Assembly (NCBI RefSeq): GCF_019823065.1
Contig: NZ_CP081966.1
Location: 3,751,501 to 3,815,500, forward strand
DNA: 64,000 nt
Direction of reading: 5' to 3'
From: Pseudomonas mosselii
GTDB lineage: Bacteria; Pseudomonadota; Gammaproteobacteria; Pseudomonadales; Pseudomonadaceae
Shown piece by piece: positions 37,288-45,019 of this stretch. The stretch's first letter is position 1. The number at the start of each line of letters is the position of its first letter. Made by a program: the position numbers and the translations under genes. A model generated the notes under the pieces. That model was not told the origin of the DNA. It ran no database searches and was given only the letters and a program-made list of their open reading frames with translations.

Positions 37288-38483
37288 TGTATTTTGTTGA
37301 ATGGCTTGCATGGCTGGCCGCCATTGACCCCAAAGAAAAACGCGAAGCCTTTAAAAAGCAGAACAGAACAATTAAGAACAGAGGGGTGTACGAAAGCGAA
37401 GACGAAGAATACGTTGCAGCCGCAAAAAAATCAGTATGCAAAACCCCAAAAAGCCGTGGCCCAGTCTACGTGTACAACGAGCATGTGCTCGAAATGCGCT
37501 GCGGCATGTGGGAGGACAAGCGCGGGCTGATCAGTATATTATCTCTCACCATAATAATGCTGATAATCAGCGGACTAGAAATTGCTTCCCACTCGATAAT
37601 GATATTGATCGATCTTGCTTCTAATTATCAGGGAGAGCCGTATGGTGAGAGGCTATATCTAGCAGTTTTCTTTCTCAGCACAACCCTCTGCATCTTGTGG
37701 TTTTACCTGAAATATGTTTTCCGTTTCACACGCTTTGAAATGTTCACGTCACGCCACTTGTTGATACGCTTCAACCGCACCACCCAACAAGTCTACCTCC
37801 ACCGCCCGCCATATTGCGGAGGGATCGTCACGCTCCCGTGGAACGGCGTATCGTCCAGCGGCTCTGATAAAAAGTATGCTCCGCCAGGTGGCATGGGCAT
37901 GCCTCTGGAACTCATATGGTCGCCCGTGTTCACTGGCACACTGCGTCCCGAACTGATCTGGGTAGGCAAATCCGCCAATAATTTCGCGGAGCTTCAAGCC
38001 GAATGGGAGTTCATCCGTCGCTTCATGGATGAGGGCCCAGAGGGTCTACCGCCCCCCCACATCACCTCGCACTTCCCCTGGCCCTGGCAAGCCTTCACGC
38101 CTCAATTCGAAGGCCTGACCCACTACTTCCGCAGTTCCTCACGGGTCATCAAATGCGGCCTGCTACTGCTCTCTCCTGCCTTCCTGATCATCGGAACAGG
38201 CCACTGGGTGAGTCTCCTGCTGTGCTGGAAGCCTCGATGGCCCAGGATCATCCGTGAAGCCGGCCTGCCGGGAAAACCCATCCCGGCACTAACCACAGTT
38301 GACGATTACCCACCCCATATCCAGGAGAGACTGCGGGAGAACGCCTACCTCTGGACTATACGCCCAGGCAAACGACCGGAGAGGAAACCCCGTGTCTCTA
38401 AACGTCGACCCAAGAGCCAAAGTCAAACTCCCAATATCGAGAAGGATGCGCCCCATGAGGTCGACAGTATCGATCAGCCATAG
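37287..38483 (+). CDS. Putative T6SS immunity protein, DUF6708-like membrane protein
   Basis: The 398-residue protein overlaps the effector stop by one base, the classic effector-immunity arrangement. It has two close membrane helices (about 84-108 and 128-148), then a cytoplasmic domain with the signature IRFNRTTQQVYLHRPP and a later RPELIWVGKSANN. I recognise this as DUF6708-like, a family seen beside T6SS toxins. A membrane location fits protection against a pore-forming toxin in the inner membrane. The C-terminus is basic and low in complexity. The gene is AT-richer than the T6SS core. Confidence 0.7.
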   Translation: MYFVEWLAWLAAIDPKEKREAFKKQNRTIKNRGVYESEDEEYVAAAKKSVCKTPKSRGPVYVYNEHVLEMRCGMWEDKRGLISILSLTIIMLIISGLEIASHSIMILIDLASNYQGEPYGERLYLAVFFLSTTLCILWFYLKYVFRFTRFEMFTSRHLLIRFNRTTQQVYLHRPPYCGGIVTLPWNGVSSSGSDKKYAPPGGMGMPLELIWSPVFTGTLRPELIWVGKSANNFAELQAEWEFIRRFMDEGPEGLPPPHITSHFPWPWQAFTPQFEGLTHYFRSSSRVIKCGLLLLSPAFLIIGTGHWVSLLLCWKPRWPRIIREAGLPGKPIPALTTVDDYPPHIQERLRENAYLWTIRPGKRPERKPRVSKRRPKSQSQTPNIEKDAPHEVDSIDQP

Positions 38484-38548
38484 AGAGCAGCCTGATCTCA
38501 GTCGGCATGGAGGATGTAGCATCCAGGGAACGACCGCTTGCCCAGTAA
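38484..38548 (+). pseudogene. Relic of effector coding sequence (recombination scar)
   Basis: Reading from 38492, the frame gives L-I-S-V-G-M-E-D-V-A-S-R-E-R-P-L-A-Q then TAA. It aligns without gaps to residues about 452-466 of the VasX-like effector at 34669 (VGMEGVPAGARLLAQ). Nine of fifteen residues are identical from VGME on, and by my count about 35 of 45 bases match. This frame differs from the orphan module that follows. So immediately after the first immunity gene there is a broken piece of an effector, evidence that the next module was once part of a full-length effector. Confidence 0.7.
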
Positions 38549-40130
38549 CGGTTCCGCCAACGCCCGGCAGATGATCGGCTACGTGCACAGCGCGGCGCTG
38601 CTGCGTTTTGCCGGGCAGCACATGACGCAGCTCGTCGTGCCGCTCAGGGCGGGCGAATACCTGAAGCTGCTCAACGAAGGCCTGCAGGCGCGCACCGATG
38701 CGCTGCTGGGCCAGCTGGACCAGGCCTTTCGCAAACCCGCCGCGCACAAGGTCAACGCCATGCTGCTCAGCGGCGCCATCACCGCGGCGGTGTCCGGCAA
38801 GCACGGCAAGATCGTGGAACTGGTGCTCTGGACTCTGGAGAGCGCCGAGGACCTGCAGGAACGGTTGCAGCACCTGCAGGCCAGCGCGGGTACCGGCACT
38901 GGCGAGGCGTTGCGCAGCGTGCGCATAGGGGCGGACAGCCTGCAATACCAGGCCGCCCACAGCCTGCGCCTGCTCAACCTGAGTGCGGAGCAGACCCGTG
39001 CCCTGGCCCGTGAGGCCATGGGCAACCTGCGCAGTGGCTTGTCTGGCTTGGGGCCGGGCCGCGCGGACTTGATGTTGAGCCTGGGTGGGTTGTGGTTCCA
39101 GCAAGACAGCCTGCGCAGGAATCATGACGCGCTGAACGCGACCCCAGGCAATGCGGAGGCCGAAGCGTTGGCAGCGGTGTGGTCGTCGTCCATTGGGATT
39201 TTGGGGTTGAGTATTGAAGCGACAGGGAAAGCGATCGAGAAAATGCGACCTGCTCGGGCCGCCGTAACGGCGGGATCGACATTGATGCAGGGAACGCAAC
39301 TTGTGAGGTACGGTGGTGCCATTGCTGCCGTGGCCGGTATTGCAGATGGGGCTAATTATTTATTAGCAGCTCAACGAACAGCCTCTCAGGGAGACCACCC
39401 ATCCAAAACCTCCTACTACGCATCTGGTATATTTGCGTTTGTTTCAGCAATTGCAGGAGCAAGTACACTGTTATTTGGCACTGCCTTTCTGGGACCAGTA
39501 GGGGTAGCCATAATATTTGCACTCTCATCTTATGTACTAGCGACGACTGCCAAGAAGAAAGAATCCTCCCCATTGGAAGTCTGGGCACGCCAGTCCAGAT
39601 GGGGATTACCGGTTTCGCATCGCGAATGGCAGATCGCAGGAGACAACGATAACGCTATAGGCGCTCTCAACGCTGCTTTATTGGGCATTACTGCCCACGT
39701 CTCAATAGACATAAATTTCAAAGAAACCCACCCTCCAAAAACGATAGAACCGTTCGTCACGGTCAGGGACAACTTTTCCATCCCACTCGAGACACGCCTG
39801 GACTACACAATCACCATTCCAAACTTCATTCAAGAACGGGCAAGATACGAATGGACACTGGTAATTTACTCACCGGGAAGAAACACTGTGCCGACCGTGC
39901 ACTCCGGAGACAGCGACAAGACAAGAACAGGGCTACATGAGAGCACCGCTAGTCCAGAGGATAGTTCCAGCCGAGGAGAAACCCTAAAAATAGAAGGCAG
40001 CATACCAACCGCAGATCTCAACACTATCGATGCGTTTGAGTTAACAGTCAACTATTGGCCCGACAGGGACGACACCACAAACCTAGCGAGACTAGTAAAA
40101 AAACAAGACAAACTGGACACAAGGGGATAA
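38538..40130 (+). CDS. Orphan effector C-terminal module (VasX-like, N-terminus missing)
   Basis: This 530-residue frame lacks the VasX N-terminal targeting region. It starts at a TTG (weak AGGGA site), or possibly at an internal ATG near 38571, with NGSANARQMIGYVHSAALLRF, followed by a long helical region (60-230), then hydrophobic segments near 245-345 (YGGAIAAVAGIA, TLLFGTAFLGPVGVAIIFAL) and a soluble C-terminal domain. The first ~270 codons are GC-rich like the effector body, and the rest is AT-rich, as in the effector at 34669. A second immunity gene follows after two bases. It may be a silent toxin-tip reservoir or a decayed effector. Translation on its own is uncertain. Confidence 0.6.
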   Translation: MPSNGSANARQMIGYVHSAALLRFAGQHMTQLVVPLRAGEYLKLLNEGLQARTDALLGQLDQAFRKPAAHKVNAMLLSGAITAAVSGKHGKIVELVLWTLESAEDLQERLQHLQASAGTGTGEALRSVRIGADSLQYQAAHSLRLLNLSAEQTRALAREAMGNLRSGLSGLGPGRADLMLSLGGLWFQQDSLRRNHDALNATPGNAEAEALAAVWSSSIGILGLSIEATGKAIEKMRPARAAVTAGSTLMQGTQLVRYGGAIAAVAGIADGANYLLAAQRTASQGDHPSKTSYYASGIFAFVSAIAGASTLLFGTAFLGPVGVAIIFALSSYVLATTAKKKESSPLEVWARQSRWGLPVSHREWQIAGDNDNAIGALNAALLGITAHVSIDINFKETHPPKTIEPFVTVRDNFSIPLETRLDYTITIPNFIQERARYEWTLVIYSPGRNTVPTVHSGDSDKTRTGLHESTASPEDSSSRGETLKIEGSIPTADLNTIDAFELTVNYWPDRDDTTNLARLVKKQDKLDTRG

Positions 40131-40132
40131 AA

Positions 40133-40936
40133 ATGAAACGACCTACCCTGACTCCTCCATGTTCAGGCTGGAAAGAAGACTTCAATCTTCCAAGCGAACC
40201 TACCAAGATAGAACCATCACCCGAATTATTAAATGCAAACTACCAAGACAGCATCTACCTGGAAATATCCCGACACTCAATTTTCATGCGAGAGCTACTG
40301 CTTTTACTAGCACTAGCCAGCATCCCAGTGCTCATCCTATCCATATATACGCTAATAGATACCATAGCACATCGCCAACATGAACTATTCTTAATTGTAG
40401 TTATTGCAACATTAACAGGGATATGGCAGGCGGCATCATTCATCCGCGCAATCCTTCTCACCCCGCGCGATGAACCAATACGCTTCAACCGTGTCCGCCA
40501 AAAAATTTACGCCTACAACTTCAATTTCTGTTGGTGGAACCCCTTCATTCCATGGCCAATAAAAATCGTCAGCTACGACTGGAAGGATGTACGCGCAGAA
40601 CGCTGGAGAAAACAAGCCGTAACCCACCAAGGTTCGCACCTCGTAAAAACAGGGATCATGCTGTCCATCGTGGAACCAGGCACCAATAACGTTATCGACC
40701 GATTCCCATTGAACAACGAATACGGTGAAGCATCAATTTGGGCCTATGTATGCACTTACATGCAACATGGCCTCTCCGCTGTCCCTCCCGCCCCGCTCAA
40801 TAGAGACCACAACGATATCCTCTGGTGCCAATCCGCCATGCGTCTAGCACCAGAAGTCAAGTGGCCAGAAGCGATCGACCACGAATCACGAACGGCCCCA
40901 CAAACCGCTCCACTTGCCCAGGTAGAGTCGCCATGA
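40133..40936 (+). CDS. Second putative T6SS immunity protein, DUF6708-like
   Basis: The 267-residue protein has two membrane helices (about 52-76 and 83-108) followed by EPIRFNRVRQKIYAYNF, closely matching the IRFNRTTQQVYLHR motif of the immunity protein at 37287, so the two are related but divergent. It lies two bases after the orphan effector module and has an AGGGGA site. It would protect against the toxin tip encoded by that module. It is AT-rich throughout. Its stop overlaps the PAAR start (ATGA). Confidence 0.68.
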   Translation: MKRPTLTPPCSGWKEDFNLPSEPTKIEPSPELLNANYQDSIYLEISRHSIFMRELLLLLALASIPVLILSIYTLIDTIAHRQHELFLIVVIATLTGIWQAASFIRAILLTPRDEPIRFNRVRQKIYAYNFNFCWWNPFIPWPIKIVSYDWKDVRAERWRKQAVTHQGSHLVKTGIMLSIVEPGTNNVIDRFPLNNEYGEASIWAYVCTYMQHGLSAVPPAPLNRDHNDILWCQSAMRLAPEVKWPEAIDHESRTAPQTAPLAQVESP

Positions 40937-41190
40937 AGCCTGTCGTCCTCGTCGGCCATCGCCACCTTTGCCCTCTCCACGGGGAAGGCACTGTCATCAG
41001 TGGCGCGGCCAATGCCACAGTGAATGGTCGTGCAATTGCACGCATGGGGGATGAACTCAGCTGCGGTGCGGTCATCGAGACTGGTGCCGCGCATACGCTA
41101 ATTGAGGGCAGCCCTGCGGCGCGCCAGGGAGACAAGACAAGCCATGGCGGCACACTGATAGAAGGTGAACCCGCCTGGCTGATCGAATAG
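40933..41190 (+). CDS. PAAR-domain T6SS spike tip
   Basis: The 85-residue protein is a single PAAR domain: VGHRHLCPLHGEGTVISGAANATVNGRAIARMGDELSC is the typical metal-binding cone sequence (split here over residues 7-44), with SPAARQGDKTSHGG as the second turn. PAAR proteins cap the VgrG spike and sharpen it; His and Cys residues bind a zinc ion. It has no toxin extension. Placement at the end of the effector island, coupled to the immunity gene, suggests it loads onto the VgrG at 31595. Confidence 0.9.
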   Translation: MKPVVLVGHRHLCPLHGEGTVISGAANATVNGRAIARMGDELSCGAVIETGAAHTLIEGSPAARQGDKTSHGGTLIEGEPAWLIE

Positions 41191-41353
41191 GGCTAGCTAG
41201 AGTCGCCGAGCATCATCATGACGGGCGCCACGCAATGCACCCTGCGTGTGAAGAGGGGGACTGCCAGCGAGAACAGATAACCCGGCCACAATCAGATCCC
41301 CACCGTGGCCACCCAATCACTGGAATGCACCTGCAACCACCAAATCCCAGGCA

Positions 41354-41380
41354 CAAAAAAAGAGGCCTTCCGGCCTCTTC
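41354..41380 (-). terminator. Rho-independent terminator on the minus strand (tRNA-type)
   Basis: AGAGGCC (41361-41367) pairs with GGCCTCT (41372-41378) around a four-base loop, and the run of seven A on the left (41354-41360) becomes a T-run for transcription on the minus strand. It lies just downstream of where a minus-strand tRNA ending at 41415 would stop. Confidence 0.8.
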
Positions 41381-41414
41381 TTTGTGATCCCAGCGACGCA
41401 CTGCGGATCGAATT

Positions 41415-41430
41415 TGGAGCGGGAAACGAG
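41415..41430 (-). other. att site: 16-bp copy of the 3' end of tRNA-Gly (ICE boundary)
   Basis: TGGAGCGGGAAACGAG, read on the minus strand as CTCGTTTCCCGCTCCA, is the exact 3' end (acceptor stem, discriminator and CCA) of Pseudomonas tRNA-Gly(GCC). The rest of the tRNA is not present, so this is not a gene. ICEclc-type elements integrate into the 3' end of tRNA-Gly and leave an 18-bp duplicate at the far boundary. Chromosomal T6SS genes and a tRNA-type terminator lie on one side and ICE genes on the other. The intact tRNA and the integrase gene should be at the opposite end of the element. Confidence 0.75.
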
Positions 41431-41819
41431 TCATGCACTAGAGCGCTAAGTCTCTGTTTCCCAATCACTTTCTCCACTGTGGTGATCAGCGAAGAACTCA
41501 ATTATAGCCTTGTTTTTCGCCCTCGGCAACAAAGTTCATCCAACCACTTCCACCAGCGTCCAAGGATGATCCATCCACCCGTCGTTACGCCTGATGCGTC
41601 CAGCTGCTGAGCGGGTTCGCTATCGAACTCCAACTTGCGACGATCATGACTTGCGCTCGCTCCGCAGGCAGCGCGGGGTGGTGTCGCGTGGACTACCTGG
41701 CACCTGGACGGCTGTAGGACACAACCGCCGGCATCGGAACACCGCAAGTACTCATCTTTACATCGCTGCGGCTAACTTCGCCGGAGCGCAACGCGGCGCC
41801 AGTGTAGTGGCAGCCAGCC
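41431..41819. other. ICE-end spacer without recognised genes
   Basis: About 390 bases between the att repeat and the DUF305 gene. Short frames exist but none has a ribosome-binding site or recognisable protein. I see nothing assignable. Confidence 0.5.
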
Positions 41820-42320
41820 TCAACGAAGGCGTGCAGCAATCCGGTTCATCTGCTCGATCTCCGCGCGCTGGCCATCGGAAATCGCTTGGCATAGGTTGAC
41901 GAGTTCCGGATCTGAGAGCTGCGCCTCGCGGCACATGAGGATCGCTCCCGAATGGTGCGGGACCATAGACGCGATGAACTGTCGATCGCCGATTCCGGTT
42001 TGAGCACGGGTAGCGGCAAAAGAACCGAGTGTGAGAACGGCAAACAAGCCGTACAGCACGAGATTGAGCCGCCGGTTTGGAAACATGCCGGGCATTGTCG
42101 CTAGCATGAAGATGCCCATTGGCGCCCACATAGTGACCGCCATGTAGAGCATGTTGAGATTGTTTCTGAAGTCCCTGGCGCCGTCGATCATGCTGAACAT
42201 TACGAAGTACATGACGACGAGGCCCAACACCATGTTCACCCAGAACTTGGCGTATGGTCGGCCGTGCTTACCCATCTGACCGGATGTGTGATGTTGATGT
42301 TCATGGGAATGTTCAGCCAT
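41820..42320 (-). CDS. DUF305-domain membrane protein (metal-island type)
   Basis: The 166-residue protein has a His-rich N-terminus (HSHEHQHHTSG), three or so hydrophobic segments (about 28-45, 58-76, 85-100) and a C-terminal DUF305-like segment with the MVPHHSGAILMC motif. Proteins of this type are frequent in copper and other metal-resistance islands and may bind copper through His and Met residues. It is the first gene inside the ICE and reads toward the att end. Function is not proven. Confidence 0.75.
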   Translation of the reverse strand: MAEHSHEHQHHTSGQMGKHGRPYAKFWVNMVLGLVVMYFVMFSMIDGARDFRNNLNMLYMAVTMWAPMGIFMLATMPGMFPNRRLNLVLYGLFAVLTLGSFAATRAQTGIGDRQFIASMVPHHSGAILMCREAQLSDPELVNLCQAISDGQRAEIEQMNRIAARLR

Positions 42321-42770
42321 CTCCGTCTCCTATGTGCTGGGGCAACCTGGCAGGGTCACTGGTACTGCGGCAGATACTTTGTCGATATATCAGCATGTGG
42401 AGCGATGCATCACTAACCGCTGATTTCCAGTCCCCAACTGGACGTAGGGGCGTCGAACGCTTCAACTCGCTGGTCTTGAACCGTCTGGATATCAGACCAT
42501 ACCAAATCGGTCTTGATGGGCTTTGCGCCACCTATGACGCTGGTACCGTGAGCGCCAATATCGAGCTTGCGTCCTCATCGCTCGATGGGCCGGCAACTGA
42601 TCGATTCTTGCATATCAAGCAAGACAAGGCCACCTGCGGCGGACGCCAATGGCCTCCTCCGCCTTCGCTTAGGGCATCGCCTCAAGCGTCCGTCGCAGGC
42701 CATAACGACACAACAGCCCTTGGGCAAGAAAGGAGCCGGTGATGTAGCGCACCCGAAAGGAGACGAAGAC
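42321..42770. other. Intergenic region between DUF305 gene and ICE operon
   Basis: About 450 bases that must contain the divergent promoters. Open frames here have no supporting features. The end of the region carries a strong AAAGGAG site for the next gene. Confidence 0.5.
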
Positions 42771-43517
42771 ATGCACAAGGACATTTCAACATCAAAGGTG
42801 TTCTATCGTCCCATCGAGGCGGCCATCCGATGGGCTGGGTTGCTGCGGTATCTCCCGATGATCCTGGCCACGATCGCGTCACCGCGTGTCCTGCCTCGGT
42901 CGCTGAACTGCCCTCGATGGAATGAGTGCCGGCTGCACTCGGAACGTATCTATGACGGCATCCTCAACGGAGAGCTGCCCTACGGCAAGAACGGGATCAC
43001 GCTCAATGATCCGAACCTGCTCAATTCTCTGGATCTGACTGTTCGCCATGTCGATCTAAAACGCTGGATGCGCACCCACTATCCCGAGCACCGGCCAGGA
43101 TTTCTGTTCAGCCGTGGCGAACGCATGGCGCATCCTTTCATCACCATGGAAACAGGACAGGCGATCCTCGTGGAGCGGCTGGCCCTTCAGGCCGCGCTTG
43201 AACAAGCCCGACGTGAGATGCGAGAACTGCAGGAGCAGCACGACACGCTACTCAAGCAATCCTCGGTGCTGTTGGCATCCAAGCAATGCGAGATCAGCGA
43301 ACGGGCGGAAACGACCTATCTCAACATCATTGGAGGGATGTTGACGCTGATGCTGAGCCAGTCGCCTTCAGGCGTGCCCTATTCCAGCTTCAAAACGCAG
43401 GAGGCCCTTGTCTCTGCATTGGTCGCCCACTACGGCGGCACCATGGGCATCACTGAGCGCACCTTAAACGGAAAGTTCGCCAACGCTAAGAGGTACGTTC
43501 GTAGCGCAAGCGCATGA
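42771..43517 (+). CDS. Conserved ICE protein of unknown function with a coiled coil
   Basis: The 248-residue protein starts after a strong AAAGGAG site. A charged heptad-like stretch (ALEQARREMRELQEQHDTL, about 140-160) predicts a coiled coil, and the C-terminal part has a GGTMGITERTLNGKFANAKR segment that could be a helix-turn-helix-like end. No family is recognised. Its position directly upstream of alpA at an ICE end suggests a backbone or regulatory function (inference). Confidence 0.65.
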   Translation: MHKDISTSKVFYRPIEAAIRWAGLLRYLPMILATIASPRVLPRSLNCPRWNECRLHSERIYDGILNGELPYGKNGITLNDPNLLNSLDLTVRHVDLKRWMRTHYPEHRPGFLFSRGERMAHPFITMETGQAILVERLALQAALEQARREMRELQEQHDTLLKQSSVLLASKQCEISERAETTYLNIIGGMLTLMLSQSPSGVPYSSFKTQEALVSALVAHYGGTMGITERTLNGKFANAKRYVRSASA

Positions 43518-43535
43518 GGTTATCCAGCTTGTATG

Positions 43536-43562
43536 TGCAATCGCGGAGATTGCATTTGCAAT
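43536..43562. promoter_or_regulatory. Three TGCAAT/ATTGCA half-sites upstream of alpA
   Basis: TGCAAT at 43536-43541 is mirrored by ATTGCA at 43549-43554 (seven-base spacer), and a further TGCAAT follows at 43557-43562. This dyad plus half-site lies about 75 bases before the alpA start in the short gap after the preceding gene. It looks like an operator for a dimeric regulator, possibly AlpA itself. Confidence 0.45.
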
Positions 43563-43635
43563 GTCTTTCCGCAGCCAGGTCTATTGAATAGAGGTCACGC
43601 CAACAAACGCCACCGAGCGTTCAGGAGTGACCGCC

Positions 43636-43848
43636 ATGTCGCAGACCCCTGTACTCCCGCCGAACGAGCGCCGCATCCTGCGGCTCGATGAAGTCGAAGC
43701 GAAGTCCGGCTTCAAACGCGCCCACATCTACAACCTGATGAAGAAGCGCCAGTTCCCTCAGGCGCTGCGCCTGGGCGTGCGCGCTGTCGGCTGGGATTCG
43801 ATCGAAATCGACCAGTGGATCGCCGAGCGCCTCAACCACCGGACCTGA
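43636..43848 (+). CDS. alpA: AlpA-family excisionase-like regulator
   Basis: The 70-residue protein has the AlpA/MerR-like winged-helix pattern: RILRLDEVEAKSGFKRAHIYNLMKKRQFPQ and VGWDSIEIDQWIAER. AlpA proteins regulate integrase or early ICE genes or act as excisionases. A GTG at 43627 could add three residues, but the ATG at 43636 has an AGGAG site. It starts the alpA-parA-shi-parB maintenance operon typical of ICEclc/PFGI-1 elements. Confidence 0.9.
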   Translation: MSQTPVLPPNERRILRLDEVEAKSGFKRAHIYNLMKKRQFPQALRLGVRAVGWDSIEIDQWIAERLNHRT

Positions 43849-43890
43849 CCCGCTCTCCCGCGGACTTCCCATTCCCAGCCGGAGAGCGCC

Positions 43891-44766
43891 ATGCAGGTCG
43901 TGTCCATCATTTCAACGAAGGGCGGCGTCGGCAAGACCACGACGGCCGCCAACCTGGGCGGGCTCGCCGCGGACGCGGGCCTGCGCGTGCTGCTGCTCGA
44001 TCTCGACGTGCAGCCCACCTTGTCCTCCTACTACGAACTGACCCAGCGCGCGCCGGGCGGCATCTATGAGCTGTTGGCCTTCAACGAGCGCGACCTTGGC
44101 CAGCTCGTGTCCCGCACGATCATCGCGGGCCTGGACCTGGTGCTGTCCGACGACCACCGGGGCGAGCTGAACACGTTGTTGCTGCATGCGCCGGATGGCC
44201 GCCTGCGGTTGCGGCATCTGCTGCCAGCACTTGCTCCCCTCTACGACCTGGTGCTGATCGACACCCAGGGCGCGCGTTCCGTGCTGCTGGAGATGGCGGT
44301 GCTCGCCTCCGATCTCGCGCTGTCGCCCGTCACGCCGGAGATCCTCGCGGCACGCGAGCTGCGGCGCGGCACCATGCAGTTGCTCGAAGACATTGCGCCG
44401 TACCGGCACCTGGGCATCGAACCGCCGCCGCTGCACTTGCTCATCAACCGCGTCCACCCGGTGTCCGCCAACGCACGGCTGATCCAGCAGGCCTTGCGCG
44501 ACCTGTTCCAGGACAGCGCCGGCATCCGCGTGCTCGCCACCGACGTGCCGGCCATAGAAGCGTATCCACGTGCCGCAACGCGCGGCCTGCCGGTGCATCG
44601 GGTCGAGCACCGCCAGCCGCCCGGCAGAGTCGCCCCTGCCGCGCTCGACACGATGCGCGCGCTCGCCAGCGAGTTGTTCCCGCAATGGCAGGACCGACTG
44701 GCTCAAGTATCCGGCCGCCCGCAGCGACCTCTTGATCCTGGGAGGCCCCATGGCGAACGCACATGA
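43891..44766 (+). CDS. parA: ParA partition ATPase of the ICE
   Basis: The 291-residue protein begins with the deviant Walker A of ParA/MinD proteins (STKGGVGKTT, residues 8-17) followed by VLLLDLDVQPTLSSYY and the LVLIDTQGARS Walker B region. It has no N-terminal DNA-binding extension. ParA with ParB segregates the excised or replicating ICE. Its end overlaps the next gene by seventeen bases. In PFGI-1-class elements this gene sits at the same place. Confidence 0.92.
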   Translation: MQVVSIISTKGGVGKTTTAANLGGLAADAGLRVLLLDLDVQPTLSSYYELTQRAPGGIYELLAFNERDLGQLVSRTIIAGLDLVLSDDHRGELNTLLLHAPDGRLRLRHLLPALAPLYDLVLIDTQGARSVLLEMAVLASDLALSPVTPEILAARELRRGTMQLLEDIAPYRHLGIEPPPLHLLINRVHPVSANARLIQQALRDLFQDSAGIRVLATDVPAIEAYPRAATRGLPVHRVEHRQPPGRVAPAALDTMRALASELFPQWQDRLAQVSGRPQRPLDPGRPHGERT

Positions 44767-45019
44767 GCTGGCCCGCGGCCACAAGCGGCTGCGCGCCCTG
44801 ATCGAGTTCGCGGTCGGTGAGGGCTGGCACGTCAAGCGCACGCCGGGCGGGCACCTCAAGTTCACCAAGGCCGGCTGCGCGGCGATCTACACGAGTTCGA
44901 CAGCGAGTGACCACCGGGCCGAATTGAACGCCCGTGCGCAGATCCGCCGCGCCGAGCGAGAGGCCCGCATGGCGCCGGCCGGCGGTCGTGGGGACTGCGA
45001 GGGGTGCGGCCATGGCTGA
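44750..45019 (+). CDS. Small 'shi'-like ICE protein, HicA-like fold
   Basis: The 89-residue protein lies between parA and parB, where ICEclc carries a small gene named shi. The GWHVKRTPGGHLKFTKAG core resembles the double-stranded-RNA-binding-like fold of HicA mRNA interferases, but no HicB partner is present. The start has a GGGAGG site and overlaps parA; the end overlaps parB by eight bases. In ICEclc, Shi contributes to growth slowing in transfer-competent cells. Whether this is the same protein needs alignment. Confidence 0.65.
   Translation: MANAHELARGHKRLRALIEFAVGEGWHVKRTPGGHLKFTKAGCAAIYTSSTASDHRAELNARAQIRRAEREARMAPAGGRGDCEGCGHG

Noticed and set aside
41415..41430. tRNA-Gly gene
   Set aside because: Only the 3' terminal 16 bases match; no anticodon arm or D arm, so it is an att duplicate and not a gene.
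42254..42742. Plus-strand frame of 162 codons
   Set aside because: It begins antisense within the DUF305 gene, has no ribosome-binding site and no recognisable protein.
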